Shown: one piece after another, positions 36,123 through 44,947 of the stretch
Layout of the letters: every line of letters begins with the position of its first letter
Position numbering within the stretch: position 1 is the stretch's first letter
NCBI GenBank assembly: GCA_965205545.1
Contig: OZ242170.1
Coordinates: 1,612,001 to 1,676,000 of the forward strand
Source: Bin55 sp965205545
Lineage (GTDB): Bacteria; Pseudomonadota; Gammaproteobacteria; Pseudomonadales; Azotimanducaceae
Direction of reading: 5' to 3'
Length of the DNA: 64,000 nt
Translations under genes and position numbers: made by a program
The notes under the pieces: generated by a model
What the model was told of the DNA's origin: nothing
What the model saw: only the letters and a program-made list of their open reading frames with translations
Database searches by the model: none

Positions 36123-36745
36123 GGCGATTGTGTACTCCCAATCCAATCTTGAACAGCTTGTTGCTGGACATATGCAAATGAAATAATAGCAGCAGTATCG
36201 CGAATGGCACCCGCAGTTGCATCCCTCAGAGCTTTGCTGGCTCGATCTAGCGGATTGCCATAGTTGTGTCGATTCGCGTTGCCGTAGCTAGAAATCGTCC
36301 AATTGTGGATAGACTCTCCGCTTTCAGCATCTCTCAAATTGATCGAGTACTTGATCCAAACCTCGTAGACATCGTCTCCTGTCAAATGCGGGAGACTGAT
36401 CTGCGTTGTTTCTATCTTTGGAACAACGATCGCCGAGACGCCATCTGGAATCTCGCCAAGCGAATCCAAAACCACTACCTCATCAAAGACTGCACCGAGA
36501 ACCTGGGTGAACAAGTGCTCTTGGGACACTCCAATTTCTATAGTGTACGTGCCGTGTCCAGGAACAGTCTCTTGGTGAACATGATTTCGGAGATCCTCCG
36601 ATATGTGCAATCCAATCGTAACCGGCACGGATTCAATCACGGGTTTTGGTATTGAAATGGCCTTGTTGACGTTTGCGCCGGAAACGCAACCCAACAACCC
36701 AATTGTCAATCCGGTGACAACGATCAGTCGCGCCAGCATTCGCAT
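36119..36745 (-). CDS. Hypothetical lipoprotein of envelope cluster
   Basis: 208 aa lipoprotein with signal MRMLARLIVVTGLTI and lipobox GLLGC. The mature domain has KIETTQISLPHLTGDDVYEV, WIKYSINLRDAESGESIHNW and a C-terminal helix ALRDATAGAIRDTAAIISFA, in the manner of small outer-membrane lipoproteins of unknown function. The longer start at 36781 is possible (AGGA 8 bases upstream), but the ATG at 36745 opens the signal directly with AAAGG 7 bases before it. Upstream lies the second VWA gene; downstream is another coupled lipoprotein. Confidence 0.75.
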   Translation of the reverse strand: MRMLARLIVVTGLTIGLLGCVSGANVNKAISIPKPVIESVPVTIGLHISEDLRNHVHQETVPGHGTYTIEIGVSQEHLFTQVLGAVFDEVVVLDSLGEIPDGVSAIVVPKIETTQISLPHLTGDDVYEVWIKYSINLRDAESGESIHNWTISSYGNANRHNYGNPLDRASKALRDATAGAIRDTAAIISFAYVQQQAVQDWIGSTQSP

Positions 36746-36791
36746 CCTTGAACCTTTGCAGCTAGCAAATTGAGCATCCATTGTGATTATC

Positions 36792-37784
36792 CTAATTCAT
36801 TGAGGGCAAGGCGACAAATGTTCCACAGTTCCTAACGGTAAGCTGCCTCATGAGTGATCCGAAGTGATAGATGTTGCCATGTGCTCTTCCTTGCGTGAAA
36901 TACACGGGAAATCCCACAGCATGGATCCTCACGCGGCAATTCCCTTCCGAGTCCTTGGGATTGACCATTGCTATGCGATCAACAACATACTCGATGGATT
37001 GCCCTGTGTAGTCGTCTCCAAAAAAGTAAATGCTGATTCGCTTGTTGGGATCATAGTAGGTGTTGATGGCCTCCTCAATTCCCTCGACTGGGCTTGAATT
37101 GGATTGCACATTCCACGTCTTGAGTCGCTCGACAATGTTGCGTCTCACAGATGAGGTGTCTGCGAGCCACTCGCCTTGGTAGCGGGGGAACATGTAGTCG
37201 CCCATGTCGTTCATTATCTGAACACCCTTTACGACAGGATAGATTTGCAAGACTTCTTGGACCTTCTGCACAACCGTTGGCCAAGCAGCTCCCCACATGC
37301 TGCCGGATGTATCAATCACGAAAATCACATACTCGCTGTCCACAGTGATTCCACCAATGACATCGTTCTTTCGAACATAATCAATTCCCAAAAGACGTAT
37401 CATCTCATCGGTTAGGGATTGCTTTGCTCGAGCGAGGTCTGCCTGTTGCTCTTCCTGCTCCTCCGTGATTCTTCTGACTGTATCGTATTTGCTTGTTAGT
37501 TCGACAAGCTCCTCTTGCAATTCCAATTGACGCAGCAGCTCTTGCTCAATGTTGTCCTCAGTCTCGATTTTTGTACGTTCAAGGATTGCCGTTTCTCCGA
37601 GAATCTTCTCTATCTCCTCTTGACGCTTGGCTATCTGCGCCGCGAGATCTTCGAGTGAGATCTCCAATATGGTTGGCAGACTGATCTTGGTGATCATCAG
37701 CAACATGATGATTGCACCGAACCCGCAGCATATGACATCCAAGAAGGCAAGGCTAAGCTCATTCCCTTCACGTCGTCGCCTCAT
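36792..37784 (-). CDS. ExbD/TolR-like anchor fused to VWA domain (second copy)
   Basis: 330 aa inner-membrane protein. Near the N-terminus ELSLAFLDVICCGFGAIIML is a single transmembrane helix with an aspartate at the membrane edge, like ExbD/TolR. Residues about 40-135 form a Glu/Gln-rich coiled coil, and the C-terminal domain is a von Willebrand factor A fold with MIDAS motif VIFVIDTSGSMWGA (D-x-S-x-S) and later IYFFGDDYTGQS. Start at ATG 37784 overlaps the upstream stop (ATGA). It is a paralogue of the gene before it, with the same plan but diverged sequence. Confidence 0.88.
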   Translation of the reverse strand: MRRRREGNELSLAFLDVICCGFGAIIMLLMITKISLPTILEISLEDLAAQIAKRQEEIEKILGETAILERTKIETEDNIEQELLRQLELQEELVELTSKYDTVRRITEEQEEQQADLARAKQSLTDEMIRLLGIDYVRKNDVIGGITVDSEYVIFVIDTSGSMWGAAWPTVVQKVQEVLQIYPVVKGVQIMNDMGDYMFPRYQGEWLADTSSVRRNIVERLKTWNVQSNSSPVEGIEEAINTYYDPNKRISIYFFGDDYTGQSIEYVVDRIAMVNPKDSEGNCRVRIHAVGFPVYFTQGRAHGNIYHFGSLMRQLTVRNCGTFVALPSMN

Positions 37785-38869
37785 GGCCAGTCCTCCGACG
37801 GGGCCATGAACGTTCCGGAGGTAATGTGTGCCAAATTCCAATACGACCCCGCCGCGAACGGATCGCCCTCAAGAGGCAACATGATGACGTTGATGGGGAT
37901 TCCAGCGGGTAGCGACTCGACCGAACGCCTGAACATGGCTAAGCGCTGGCGTCCGTCCACCACCGTGCGCCGGGAAGTTCGGTTTTCCAGGGTGGGGAGA
38001 CCGTCTGTTATCAGGAAAACGTTGTCAGGAACTGGCTTCATCTCGGATATGGTTACGAACAACTGTTGCAAGTTGGTTCCTTCTCTTGGAGGCTTGTTGC
38101 GCAATGAGTCAATTGCTTCGTGGACCGCATCCGTATCCGTCGCGGGATGCCACTCTCCCAGCCCGACCACAAATTCAGTTTCGTTGTTGTACCTGACTAT
38201 TTGAAAACTGCTGTCAACCGGAATGTTGGCGACCAACCACTCTGTAGCGTCTACTGCCTGTTTCCACTTCGGTGCATCCAACTGCCGGGGGACTGGCATG
38301 TGCATTCGTCTTCTTATGTTCACAAGCTCTGCATCCAGCATGCTTGCGGAACTGTCGAGCGCAACCAAAATGTACCGCCCGCCCATGTAAAGCCCCGTCA
38401 AGTATTGTCTATCGCCCTCTCCTTCGATGGCAATGACGTCCGGCCCACGTTCGGTTTCCTCACGCTCCTTGAGGAGTTCTACTTCCTCCTCTTGAGTTTC
38501 TATCTCCGAACGCTCTCTCTCAATCGTCTCGCTTTGGTCGAGTGCGATCTTCTCGATTTCTTCGAGCGCTTCTTCTTTTTCCTCCACTTCTTCCTGCAAC
38601 GAATCAACTCGTTCGCGTGCTTCCGCAATGCGGAGCGCTAATTGTGCGACTATTTCACGCAATTCAGCGAGGTCTTGCTCGCCTTCCCGCGCTCGATAAT
38701 CAAGCAGTCGCGACTCCGCTAATTGATCGCGGTTGATCGTGTCAATTTCTTCCTCGGTTTGATGATTGATAATCAGAAATATCATCACCACGGCGCCAAA
38801 TCCGCCCGCCATGACATCCAGAAACGACAACGTAAATACATTGAGTGGACGTTTCCGCGATCTAGCCAT
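37781..38869 (-). CDS. ExbD/TolR-like anchor fused to VWA domain (first copy)
   Basis: 362 aa. The N-terminal membrane helix FTLSFLDVMAGGFGAVVMIF again carries the Asp of ExbD/TolR. A long coiled coil follows, roughly residues 45-145 (EEVEEKEEALEEIEKIALDQ), then a VWA domain with MIDAS ILVALDSSASMLDA, FQIVRYNNETEFVVG and VFLITDGLPTLENR. Together with the ExbB-like gene two places upstream it looks like a stator in which the usual periplasmic peptidoglycan-binding domain has been replaced by VWA. Its start overlaps the 3' end of the actin-like gene by 8 bases. Confidence 0.88.
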   Translation of the reverse strand: MARSRKRPLNVFTLSFLDVMAGGFGAVVMIFLIINHQTEEEIDTINRDQLAESRLLDYRAREGEQDLAELREIVAQLALRIAEARERVDSLQEEVEEKEEALEEIEKIALDQSETIERERSEIETQEEEVELLKEREETERGPDVIAIEGEGDRQYLTGLYMGGRYILVALDSSASMLDAELVNIRRRMHMPVPRQLDAPKWKQAVDATEWLVANIPVDSSFQIVRYNNETEFVVGLGEWHPATDTDAVHEAIDSLRNKPPREGTNLQQLFVTISEMKPVPDNVFLITDGLPTLENRTSRRTVVDGRQRLAMFRRSVESLPAGIPINVIMLPLEGDPFAAGSYWNLAHITSGTFMAPSEDWP

Positions 38870-40133
38870 CTTCGCTAACCGCTATAAGCTGATACGCAAT
38901 GGAGCCTGCCACAATGGAGTCGCCAACTTTGGTTGCAGCCTCTCCGTGGATACGTTCACCGTTAAGCAACACGGTTGCGTGACTATCGGGAACGACAACG
39001 AACCCGCGCGCGTTCTTCTTGATGGTAAAGTCGGTCGTGCCATCGCGTTGGTTAGTAGCGGCAAATTCACTACCAATTGCATGGGCAATGGATTGCCTCA
39101 ATACATGAGTGGCATCGGGAAGCGCATGCGCTTCGTGATGAATTTGAGAGCGTGCCTTGTTTACATGAGGAATTTCAACGTGAAGAGATCTGGCATTCGA
39201 GTCACCCTTGGAAGCCCCAATTCTCGAGGCTGCCATTGCTATGTCACTGACCGTGCAAGGAAAGCACTTGCTGCCCTGGTCGTTGAACGCCTCCACGACT
39301 CCTGGCAATGCGGCGGAGTGTTCGGAGAGCAACACTGGGCAACCGTGATCTATGAGAGAGGACACTTCTGCCACTCGCGCATTTGCTGCCGCCACTAGCT
39401 CGGAGCGCGAAATCTCAGCTTGCCTTGAGTTTCTCTGGTGCTCCACGTGCACAACATGGATATCTTCGTCCAGCGCCACGAATTCCAACATCTGATCGAA
39501 GACCTGCTGTTCGGTTCCAGCAAATTTTCTAGGATCGAAACGAGCAGTATCAAGCAGCTTGTCCGCAGCTATCTTTATCCAGGAATTTATCAACGGTAGC
39601 AACCCGAACCGCGGAGCAATGCTCGTACCTCCCTTAGATACAACTTTGCCGACCTGAAGTTGAGTCACAACACTTCGGTGAAGCCCTATTTCTACAAATG
39701 CACACTTCTCGCCAACGTCGATGCTGGCTCCTGCTGCGACTCCTCGGTCGACAAAATCCAAAACATTGAGCTCCGCCTGCACCGCAATGCCGTAAAACAA
39801 CGCCAACTGACCATTCGACATGTCGCTGGGAACCGCTACCCACAATTGGTCCTCGCTTGAAAGCCCGCTTTGCTCCTTCATGGCAAGGAGTTGTTGGAAG
39901 ACTAGGTCGGCCTGGGTCTCAACGGCAAAGCCTGGTGGGTGGACCGCGCTCTGATCCATTCGCTGCCAGTACTGACTCTGCTCGCGATCCGGATAAAGCT
40001 TGATTTGTGCTAGAGCTTCGCTACCAAGGACCAAGGACTTTGGTTCGACAAGCGCTATCCCAGGTTCGTCGTATCGGACCTCGCCGTCTTTGCTCAGCCT
40101 AATACTGGCATCTGCAACATCAAGAATCCACAT
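38862..40133 (-). CDS. Degenerate actin/Hsp70-fold protein with FHA-like C-terminus
   Basis: 423 aa, cytoplasmic by the lack of signal or membrane segments. The order of motifs resembles the actin/Hsp70 ATPase fold: MWILDVADASIRLSKDGEVR (phosphate 1), CAFVEIGLHRSVVTQLQVGK (phosphate 2, with Glu for Asp) and PVLLSEHSAALPGVVEAFND (adenosine motif). The final 55 residues (FVVVPDSHATVLLNGERIHG, VGDSIVAGSIAYQLI) look like an FHA domain fold. Both assignments rest on motif appearance; a fold search would be decisive. It starts one base from the ExbB-like stop. The longer frame from 40184 overlaps that gene and is not favoured. Confidence 0.65.
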   Translation of the reverse strand: MWILDVADASIRLSKDGEVRYDEPGIALVEPKSLVLGSEALAQIKLYPDREQSQYWQRMDQSAVHPPGFAVETQADLVFQQLLAMKEQSGLSSEDQLWVAVPSDMSNGQLALFYGIAVQAELNVLDFVDRGVAAGASIDVGEKCAFVEIGLHRSVVTQLQVGKVVSKGGTSIAPRFGLLPLINSWIKIAADKLLDTARFDPRKFAGTEQQVFDQMLEFVALDEDIHVVHVEHQRNSRQAEISRSELVAAANARVAEVSSLIDHGCPVLLSEHSAALPGVVEAFNDQGSKCFPCTVSDIAMAASRIGASKGDSNARSLHVEIPHVNKARSQIHHEAHALPDATHVLRQSIAHAIGSEFAATNQRDGTTDFTIKKNARGFVVVPDSHATVLLNGERIHGEAATKVGDSIVAGSIAYQLIAVSEDG

Positions 40134-40134
40134 G

Positions 40135-40932
40135 CTAACGAACCTGCAAGTGCCTAAGCAAGTTTTCGTCGCACCACGCTTCAACGGCGATTACCGTCTC
40201 CTCTTGATAGCGCTGCAGCTGATATACGAAAAACATAATCACAATGCTGATGACCAAAGCCACAAAGGTCGAATTGAACGCCACGCCAAGACTTTCCGTT
40301 ACCCCTGCAATGTCGCCTTGAACTGCCTCGTATGCGTGCCCTAGCGCTTCTCCAATACCGCGAACTGTACCGATGAAGCCAATGGACGGTATGGCCCAGG
40401 CAATATAGCGAATCATTGCCAATTCGCTATCCAACCTGTCTGCTTCAGCCTCGCAAACGGAGCGAACGACTTCAGAAACGTTTTGCACTGCCTGGGTGGA
40501 CTCAAACCTTTGAAGTGCAGTCAAAACGGTTCGCGATATAAGCAAATCTTGCGCCTTGGCAGGAAGAGATTGAATGGGTCGCATGTAGCGACGAGCATCC
40601 TCCGGCAATACACTGACCCCATCGCCCACCTGCAGGACGTTGCGATCAAGCAATCGGCGTTCAGCCATGGCCGACATCGCTTTAGTCCCCATGATTGCAA
40701 AGGCCCAAAACATCAAAATGAAGCAAGTTTCCTGCTCGTAGTCTCGAAGCGTTACGAATAGCGACCGCTCAGGCGTGAAGGTCTCGTCGTTTTGAAGACG
40801 TTCGGCGCGATCGGCAAGAATTTCGTTAGCGGTTGGGCGAATTACGCTCGCGTACACCAAATGCACAACTAGTATGGAGATTAGCAACGCAATTAGTTGG
40901 GTTAGTAGCGACGATGTAAAGCGTCCTTTCAT
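40135..40932 (-). CDS. MotA/TolQ/ExbB proton channel family protein
   Basis: 265 aa inner-membrane protein. A first helix is at residues 9-29, a second near 68-85, and the two-helix core of the family is AWAIPSIGFIGTVRGIGEAL with VAFNSTFVALVISIVIMFFV. These correspond to the proton-conducting helices of ExbB/TolQ. Its likely partners are the two TolR-like VWA proteins downstream. Length and helix order fit TolQ. It is preceded 9 bases upstream by a short secreted acidic protein. Confidence 0.92.
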   Translation of the reverse strand: MKGRFTSSLLTQLIALLISILVVHLVYASVIRPTANEILADRAERLQNDETFTPERSLFVTLRDYEQETCFILMFWAFAIMGTKAMSAMAERRLLDRNVLQVGDGVSVLPEDARRYMRPIQSLPAKAQDLLISRTVLTALQRFESTQAVQNVSEVVRSVCEAEADRLDSELAMIRYIAWAIPSIGFIGTVRGIGEALGHAYEAVQGDIAGVTESLGVAFNSTFVALVISIVIMFFVYQLQRYQEETVIAVEAWCDENLLRHLQVR

Positions 40933-40941
40933 AGTTAATTC

Positions 40942-41337
40942 CTATATATCCACTGGAAAAGGCACGGCAATATCTTCAGATATCTCCTCCGTTGGTATAA
41001 AGATTTCTGCAATACCGTCCTCGTCGGATCCTTCTTCTTCAGATTGAGCTGATTCTTCATTTGACGAATCCATTACAGATTGGTTCTCTGCGTCAGTTTG
41101 CGCCGGATTAAGCCCCTCAGGTGCTGGCTTAGCGTTAGCATCGTTGTCCGTTTCCTTATTACCTGAAGAAGAGTCTGCCTCCTCCGAAGACACAGTCTCC
41201 TCGGAATTCGACGTCTCCGCTTGATCGGTCTGAGAGAGAACCACCGCTGAATTCAGCAAGAGGAATACAAGTGGCAGATTCACCAGCGCAAACCTAGAGA
41301 GACTGAAACTCTTGCGCTTTCTGCTTCTATTCTGCAT
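40942..41337 (-). CDS. Short acidic secreted protein
   Basis: 131 aa. A basic, hydrophobic signal-like N-terminus (SRKRKSFSLSRFALVNLPLV, then FLLLNSAVVLSQ) precedes a Ser/Glu/Asp-rich low-complexity region and the short, more ordered end EISEDIAVPFPVDI. No domain is recognised. The ATG at 41337 overlaps the upstream stop by 11 bases. Being tightly placed between the PEGA/FGE-fold protein and the ExbB-like gene suggests a structural or linker role. Confidence 0.72.
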   Translation of the reverse strand: MQNRSRKRKSFSLSRFALVNLPLVFLLLNSAVVLSQTDQAETSNSEETVSSEEADSSSGNKETDNDANAKPAPEGLNPAQTDAENQSVMDSSNEESAQSEEEGSDEDGIAEIFIPTEEISEDIAVPFPVDI

Positions 41338-43378
41338 AGCGAGCAATGCGGAAACCAACGTCTTGCCTTCCATCTATCCCATAGTCTCGAAACGACAATC
41401 TCACATCCGTAATCGTTCCATTCAAATAACTTGAACCACGAATCACGTGATATTCGCCTTCGTTCGGTCCCAATGCGTTCACAACGGTGTTCGCCTCGGG
41501 CACGGTGTAGAAATCATGCATCCATTCGGCGACGTTTCCGCCTATGTCAAACAAACCCTTAGAGTTTGGTGCAAATGTCCCAACGGGCGCTGTTACTGTG
41601 TAGTTGTCGTTGTAATCGAACAGAATTCTGCTGACTACATGCTGTGCGGCCCGATCAGCATAGTTTCCGTGTCGTGTTGGAGGCGGGAGCTTTTCACCCC
41701 AAGGAAAGTGCAACAACTCTGGCTCTCCCTCAACGTGACGCGCCGCCCAGGACCATTCTGATTCCGATGGTAGGCGGTAGCCGAGCGCACTGGGGTTGAA
41801 TCCGACAACTTTTGCCCCACGCAATTCGTAAAAGGGCTCTAGGCCTTCCTTTTCTGAAAGATAATTGCAATACAAGGCTGCTTCCGTCCAAGACACGTTC
41901 ACAACAGGCTGTTCGTCCTCATTGAGGGATGACCCCTGATAGGTCCCAGAATCATGTCCCGGTGCAAATTGGCGGAAATGCCCATTGGTAACTTCTTGAA
42001 TTCCCATGTAGAAAAGTCTGTTCTGGTTCACCGTGCGAAAGACTTCATTCGCGCGACGGCCTGGTTGTCTTCGCGAAGCCCCCATGCGAATGGAAGTGGG
42101 CTGGAGCAACACAATTTCCTGACCATCCGGGGATGTGCGAACTTGCCGCAATGCTTCCAATCGGGCTTCCTCCAGCGTCAATAGGCGAACACGCAAATTT
42201 TGGGCTAGTCCCGGTTGAATGGTTATGTGGTTGCTGTATCCCGCGTAGCCTTCCTTGCGTAGTTCCACCGAGTGGTCCACCGCATGTAGAGCAAACGACT
42301 CGTTGCTGACGCCAAGTAGATTGCCATCCACCCACACTTCGACACCGTCTGGTTCCGTCGTTACTATCAACGTCCCCATGACTTTTTCTAGAACGAGATC
42401 TAAAGTCTCGTGTGCACCGGGATCGACACTTATGTCGCGATCCAATTGCTCATACCCAACTAGCAATACGCTCAAGGAGTGCGCCTTCTGCGGCTCGACC
42501 GTTGCTGTTAGAGGGGTAACGCCTTTGAACTCTCCGTCGATGCTTACACTAGCTCCGGGTGGCTCTGACGTCATTGTCAGTACGCCCCCCTGCAGCTCGA
42601 GCTCAACAGGTTCTAGCTGCACGACCTGCCCAGCTTCTACATAGATGATGTCCGTCCAATCTGCATAGCCGAATTTCCTAATCGAAATCGTATGCTCTCC
42701 GGCAAGAACCTCGACCGGGCCAGGGGTAACAAATCCTGAATCGGCACCGTCAATGTGTACAGTCGCCCCTTCTGGATCCGTCGGCATAGTGACCATTGCC
42801 CAATTTGGGCTCAATTCGACATTGATCGATTGCTCTTGGCTCATGCCCTGGATCGTTTCCTCAACGGACTTGGATATGTAGCGTGGCGCAGTAAACTCAA
42901 ACACCGTATTACCTGCTGCAATATCCAATTGCAGTGGAGTCTTGCCATTTGGCACACCATTGACAGAAACTGCAGCTCCAACGGGAACTGAAGTGATCAT
43001 CACGTCGCCTGGCAAGCGGACGAGATTCAACTCGAACACTTGGTCGCCTTGGGGAGCGACCTCAATAGGTAGTGACAACTCGTGGTAACCGTCAGCTCGA
43101 GCAATTACCGTGTATTCGCCCTGACGCATGAGAAAAGTCTCCGGCGTACGAATCACAATGCCACCAGAGACGTCTACTTGCGTATCTGCAACGTTCGGCT
43201 CAAACCTAACCGCCTTTGCGGTGAACAGAAACCACAGCACGAACCCAGCAACCACGACAACGAACAGCGTTAACACTTGCAGCCATGGAACTAGCCTGAT
43301 GCGACGGGGCGGCCGTGGTGGAGTTGGCTTGAATTCCTCGGGACGAAGAACTGGAGGCGCGTCGGTGTCCATGGGCAA
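41327..43378 (-). CDS. PEGA-repeat protein with formylglycine-generating-enzyme fold domain
   Basis: 683 aa. A transmembrane helix at about residues 33-53 anchors a periplasmic region with five PEGA repeats (about 57-390; examples are PEGATVHIDGADSG, PPGASVSIDGEFKG and PDGVEVWVDGNLLG), each a short beta-sandwich often found in surface and cell-wall proteins. Residues about 420-680 are an FGE/sulfatase-modifying-factor fold: YMGIQEVTNGHFRQF, YRLPSESEWSWAAR, FDIGGNVAEWMHDFY and VGFRIARYAE. The catalytic cysteines of true FGE are missing (the equivalent stretch is VIRGSSYLNGTITDVRLSF), so a structural or binding role is likely. It overlaps the following gene by 11 bases. Confidence 0.88.
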   Translation of the reverse strand: MPMDTDAPPVLRPEEFKPTPPRPPRRIRLVPWLQVLTLFVVVVAGFVLWFLFTAKAVRFEPNVADTQVDVSGGIVIRTPETFLMRQGEYTVIARADGYHELSLPIEVAPQGDQVFELNLVRLPGDVMITSVPVGAAVSVNGVPNGKTPLQLDIAAGNTVFEFTAPRYISKSVEETIQGMSQEQSINVELSPNWAMVTMPTDPEGATVHIDGADSGFVTPGPVEVLAGEHTISIRKFGYADWTDIIYVEAGQVVQLEPVELELQGGVLTMTSEPPGASVSIDGEFKGVTPLTATVEPQKAHSLSVLLVGYEQLDRDISVDPGAHETLDLVLEKVMGTLIVTTEPDGVEVWVDGNLLGVSNESFALHAVDHSVELRKEGYAGYSNHITIQPGLAQNLRVRLLTLEEARLEALRQVRTSPDGQEIVLLQPTSIRMGASRRQPGRRANEVFRTVNQNRLFYMGIQEVTNGHFRQFAPGHDSGTYQGSSLNEDEQPVVNVSWTEAALYCNYLSEKEGLEPFYELRGAKVVGFNPSALGYRLPSESEWSWAARHVEGEPELLHFPWGEKLPPPTRHGNYADRAAQHVVSRILFDYNDNYTVTAPVGTFAPNSKGLFDIGGNVAEWMHDFYTVPEANTVVNALGPNEGEYHVIRGSSYLNGTITDVRLSFRDYGIDGRQDVGFRIARYAE

Positions 43379-43384
43379 TGCCGA

Positions 43385-44947
43385 CTAAATCTGCTCTTCG
43401 CAGACTATGCGGACGGGTTGCATGCCTCGTCCCACGTTGATTGATTTTCGGACATCCACCCAACCATCCCGGCTACCAACAAGCTGATAGCGACCGGGGC
43501 GCAATTGGATTTCGCGTCTTTCAAACAGTCCGAGCTTGCCGCGGGTGCTCAATGTCACCTCAGTTGCATTGTCCGACACCAAGACAACTGTGAGGTGTTG
43601 AGAAGCAAAGTCAATCAAGTTAGCAAACTCGGTCAAAGATCGATCAAAATCTGTACTGTGACCACGAAGTTTCTCGGCTCGTTCCAATAACTGAACAGAT
43701 TTGCTCAGTTCGTCGTCAGCCGACAGTACACCAGGGTCACCGAGCACGACATGCATTTGCTCATTGACCGTGAGGATTTCGAACACACGCTCCTTTCCCT
43801 TGATCGCGAAGTCCAATTTGGCGTCAATCTCTAGAACCTCGTCGTAGGTGGCAAGTGCGGCCTCGAGCTCAAGCAGATCCTCCTCTTCTTGGGCACGTGT
43901 TCGCAGTTCCTCAATTCGAAGGGCGACTCTTGCCAAAGCGCTCTGCTGCAATCCGGTTGTCGCAGCCACGTTACCTGGCTGTCTTTGCAACACTTCGTTG
44001 AACATCCGATCCGCCTCGTCGAAGTCATCCTGATTGAGCGCTTGGTGTCCCTGCGAAAGTAGCTCATTTAGCTCCTCTTCAGCCTTTGACTGATTGATTC
44101 GCGAACGTCGGTCGTCGACACCGGGCGTTAGAGAATCCAGATCCTCAACCTGGGACAGGTACGCAAGCGCATCGTCCCACTGACCTCTCAAGACCGCACG
44201 GTCACTTTCGCGTAACAACTCATTGATCTTGGGTAGTCGGGCGACGCGCTGCAATCCAATTTGTGCTGATTGAACGAGTGGCTTGATGGCAGAAGCGTTT
44301 TGAAACGCGACTTGAGCTGCCTCTGTGTCTCGATCGTCCAACGCTGCAACTCCCGCTTCCATCCATTCGTCGAACTCGGCGTTTACCGTCTCCAACAGTT
44401 GGCCTAATTCTTCTAAGGCGGAATTGAACTTGCTCAGTGCTGCATCGTACTCTCCCTGCCCAAACAGTATGTCGCCTTCATTCGCCTTGGCCAAAATCGC
44501 GTTATAAAGATCCCTATGCGATTCCGAACCATATTGGTTTCTTTCAAACGTATCCTGTAACGCGCTAAATTCCTCGAGATCTGACTCGGCCTGCGCTCGA
44601 GCGCGGTCCAACTGGGACTCCAAAAACGGCGCAATGCTTTGGTCGTTAGCGTTTGTCTCGTTCCGGTCGCTCGGTCGCTCGCTTGTACCGTCCCTTTCGT
44701 TGCTACCCGTCCACACCCGCGCTATGTCTTGCTGTTGAATCCACAAGAACATGGCGGCAGCACAGACTACGACAAAGATTCCAGCGATAAACTGCTTCTG
44801 CCGTGAAGTTACACGAAACTGTGAACGGCGCCGAGTCGGCTCGTTTGAAGCAAGTTGGGGAACTACCGGTTGTATTTGAACCGGCTTCGCTGCACTATCC
44901 GTTGTCTTGGAAGAATTCTTCAGTGACGTTCTCCCCAGACTCATCAA
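43385..44947 (-). CDS. Membrane-anchored TPR protein with PEGA-like C-terminus
   Basis: 520 aa. One transmembrane helix near residues 53-71 (FIAGIFVVVCAAAMFLWIQQ) leaves a long helical periplasmic part with tetratricopeptide-like repeats (GEYDAALSKFNSALEELGQL, DFDEADRMFNEVLQRQPGNV), then a coiled, charged region, and a C-terminal beta stretch ending RPGRYQLVGSRDGWVDVRKS, similar to a PEGA repeat. It likely scaffolds other cluster proteins. Its 5' end overlaps the upstream lipoprotein by 53 bases, and it ends 6 bases before the PEGA/FGE-fold gene. Confidence 0.82.
   Translation of the reverse strand: MMSLGRTSLKNSSKTTDSAAKPVQIQPVVPQLASNEPTRRRSQFRVTSRQKQFIAGIFVVVCAAAMFLWIQQQDIARVWTGSNERDGTSERPSDRNETNANDQSIAPFLESQLDRARAQAESDLEEFSALQDTFERNQYGSESHRDLYNAILAKANEGDILFGQGEYDAALSKFNSALEELGQLLETVNAEFDEWMEAGVAALDDRDTEAAQVAFQNASAIKPLVQSAQIGLQRVARLPKINELLRESDRAVLRGQWDDALAYLSQVEDLDSLTPGVDDRRSRINQSKAEEELNELLSQGHQALNQDDFDEADRMFNEVLQRQPGNVAATTGLQQSALARVALRIEELRTRAQEEEDLLELEAALATYDEVLEIDAKLDFAIKGKERVFEILTVNEQMHVVLGDPGVLSADDELSKSVQLLERAEKLRGHSTDFDRSLTEFANLIDFASQHLTVVLVSDNATEVTLSTRGKLGLFERREIQLRPGRYQLVGSRDGWVDVRKSINVGRGMQPVRIVCEEQI

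Noticed and set aside
41327..43378. Functional formylglycine-generating (sulfatase-activating) enzyme
   Set aside because: The catalytic cysteines are absent and no sulfatase gene is nearby.
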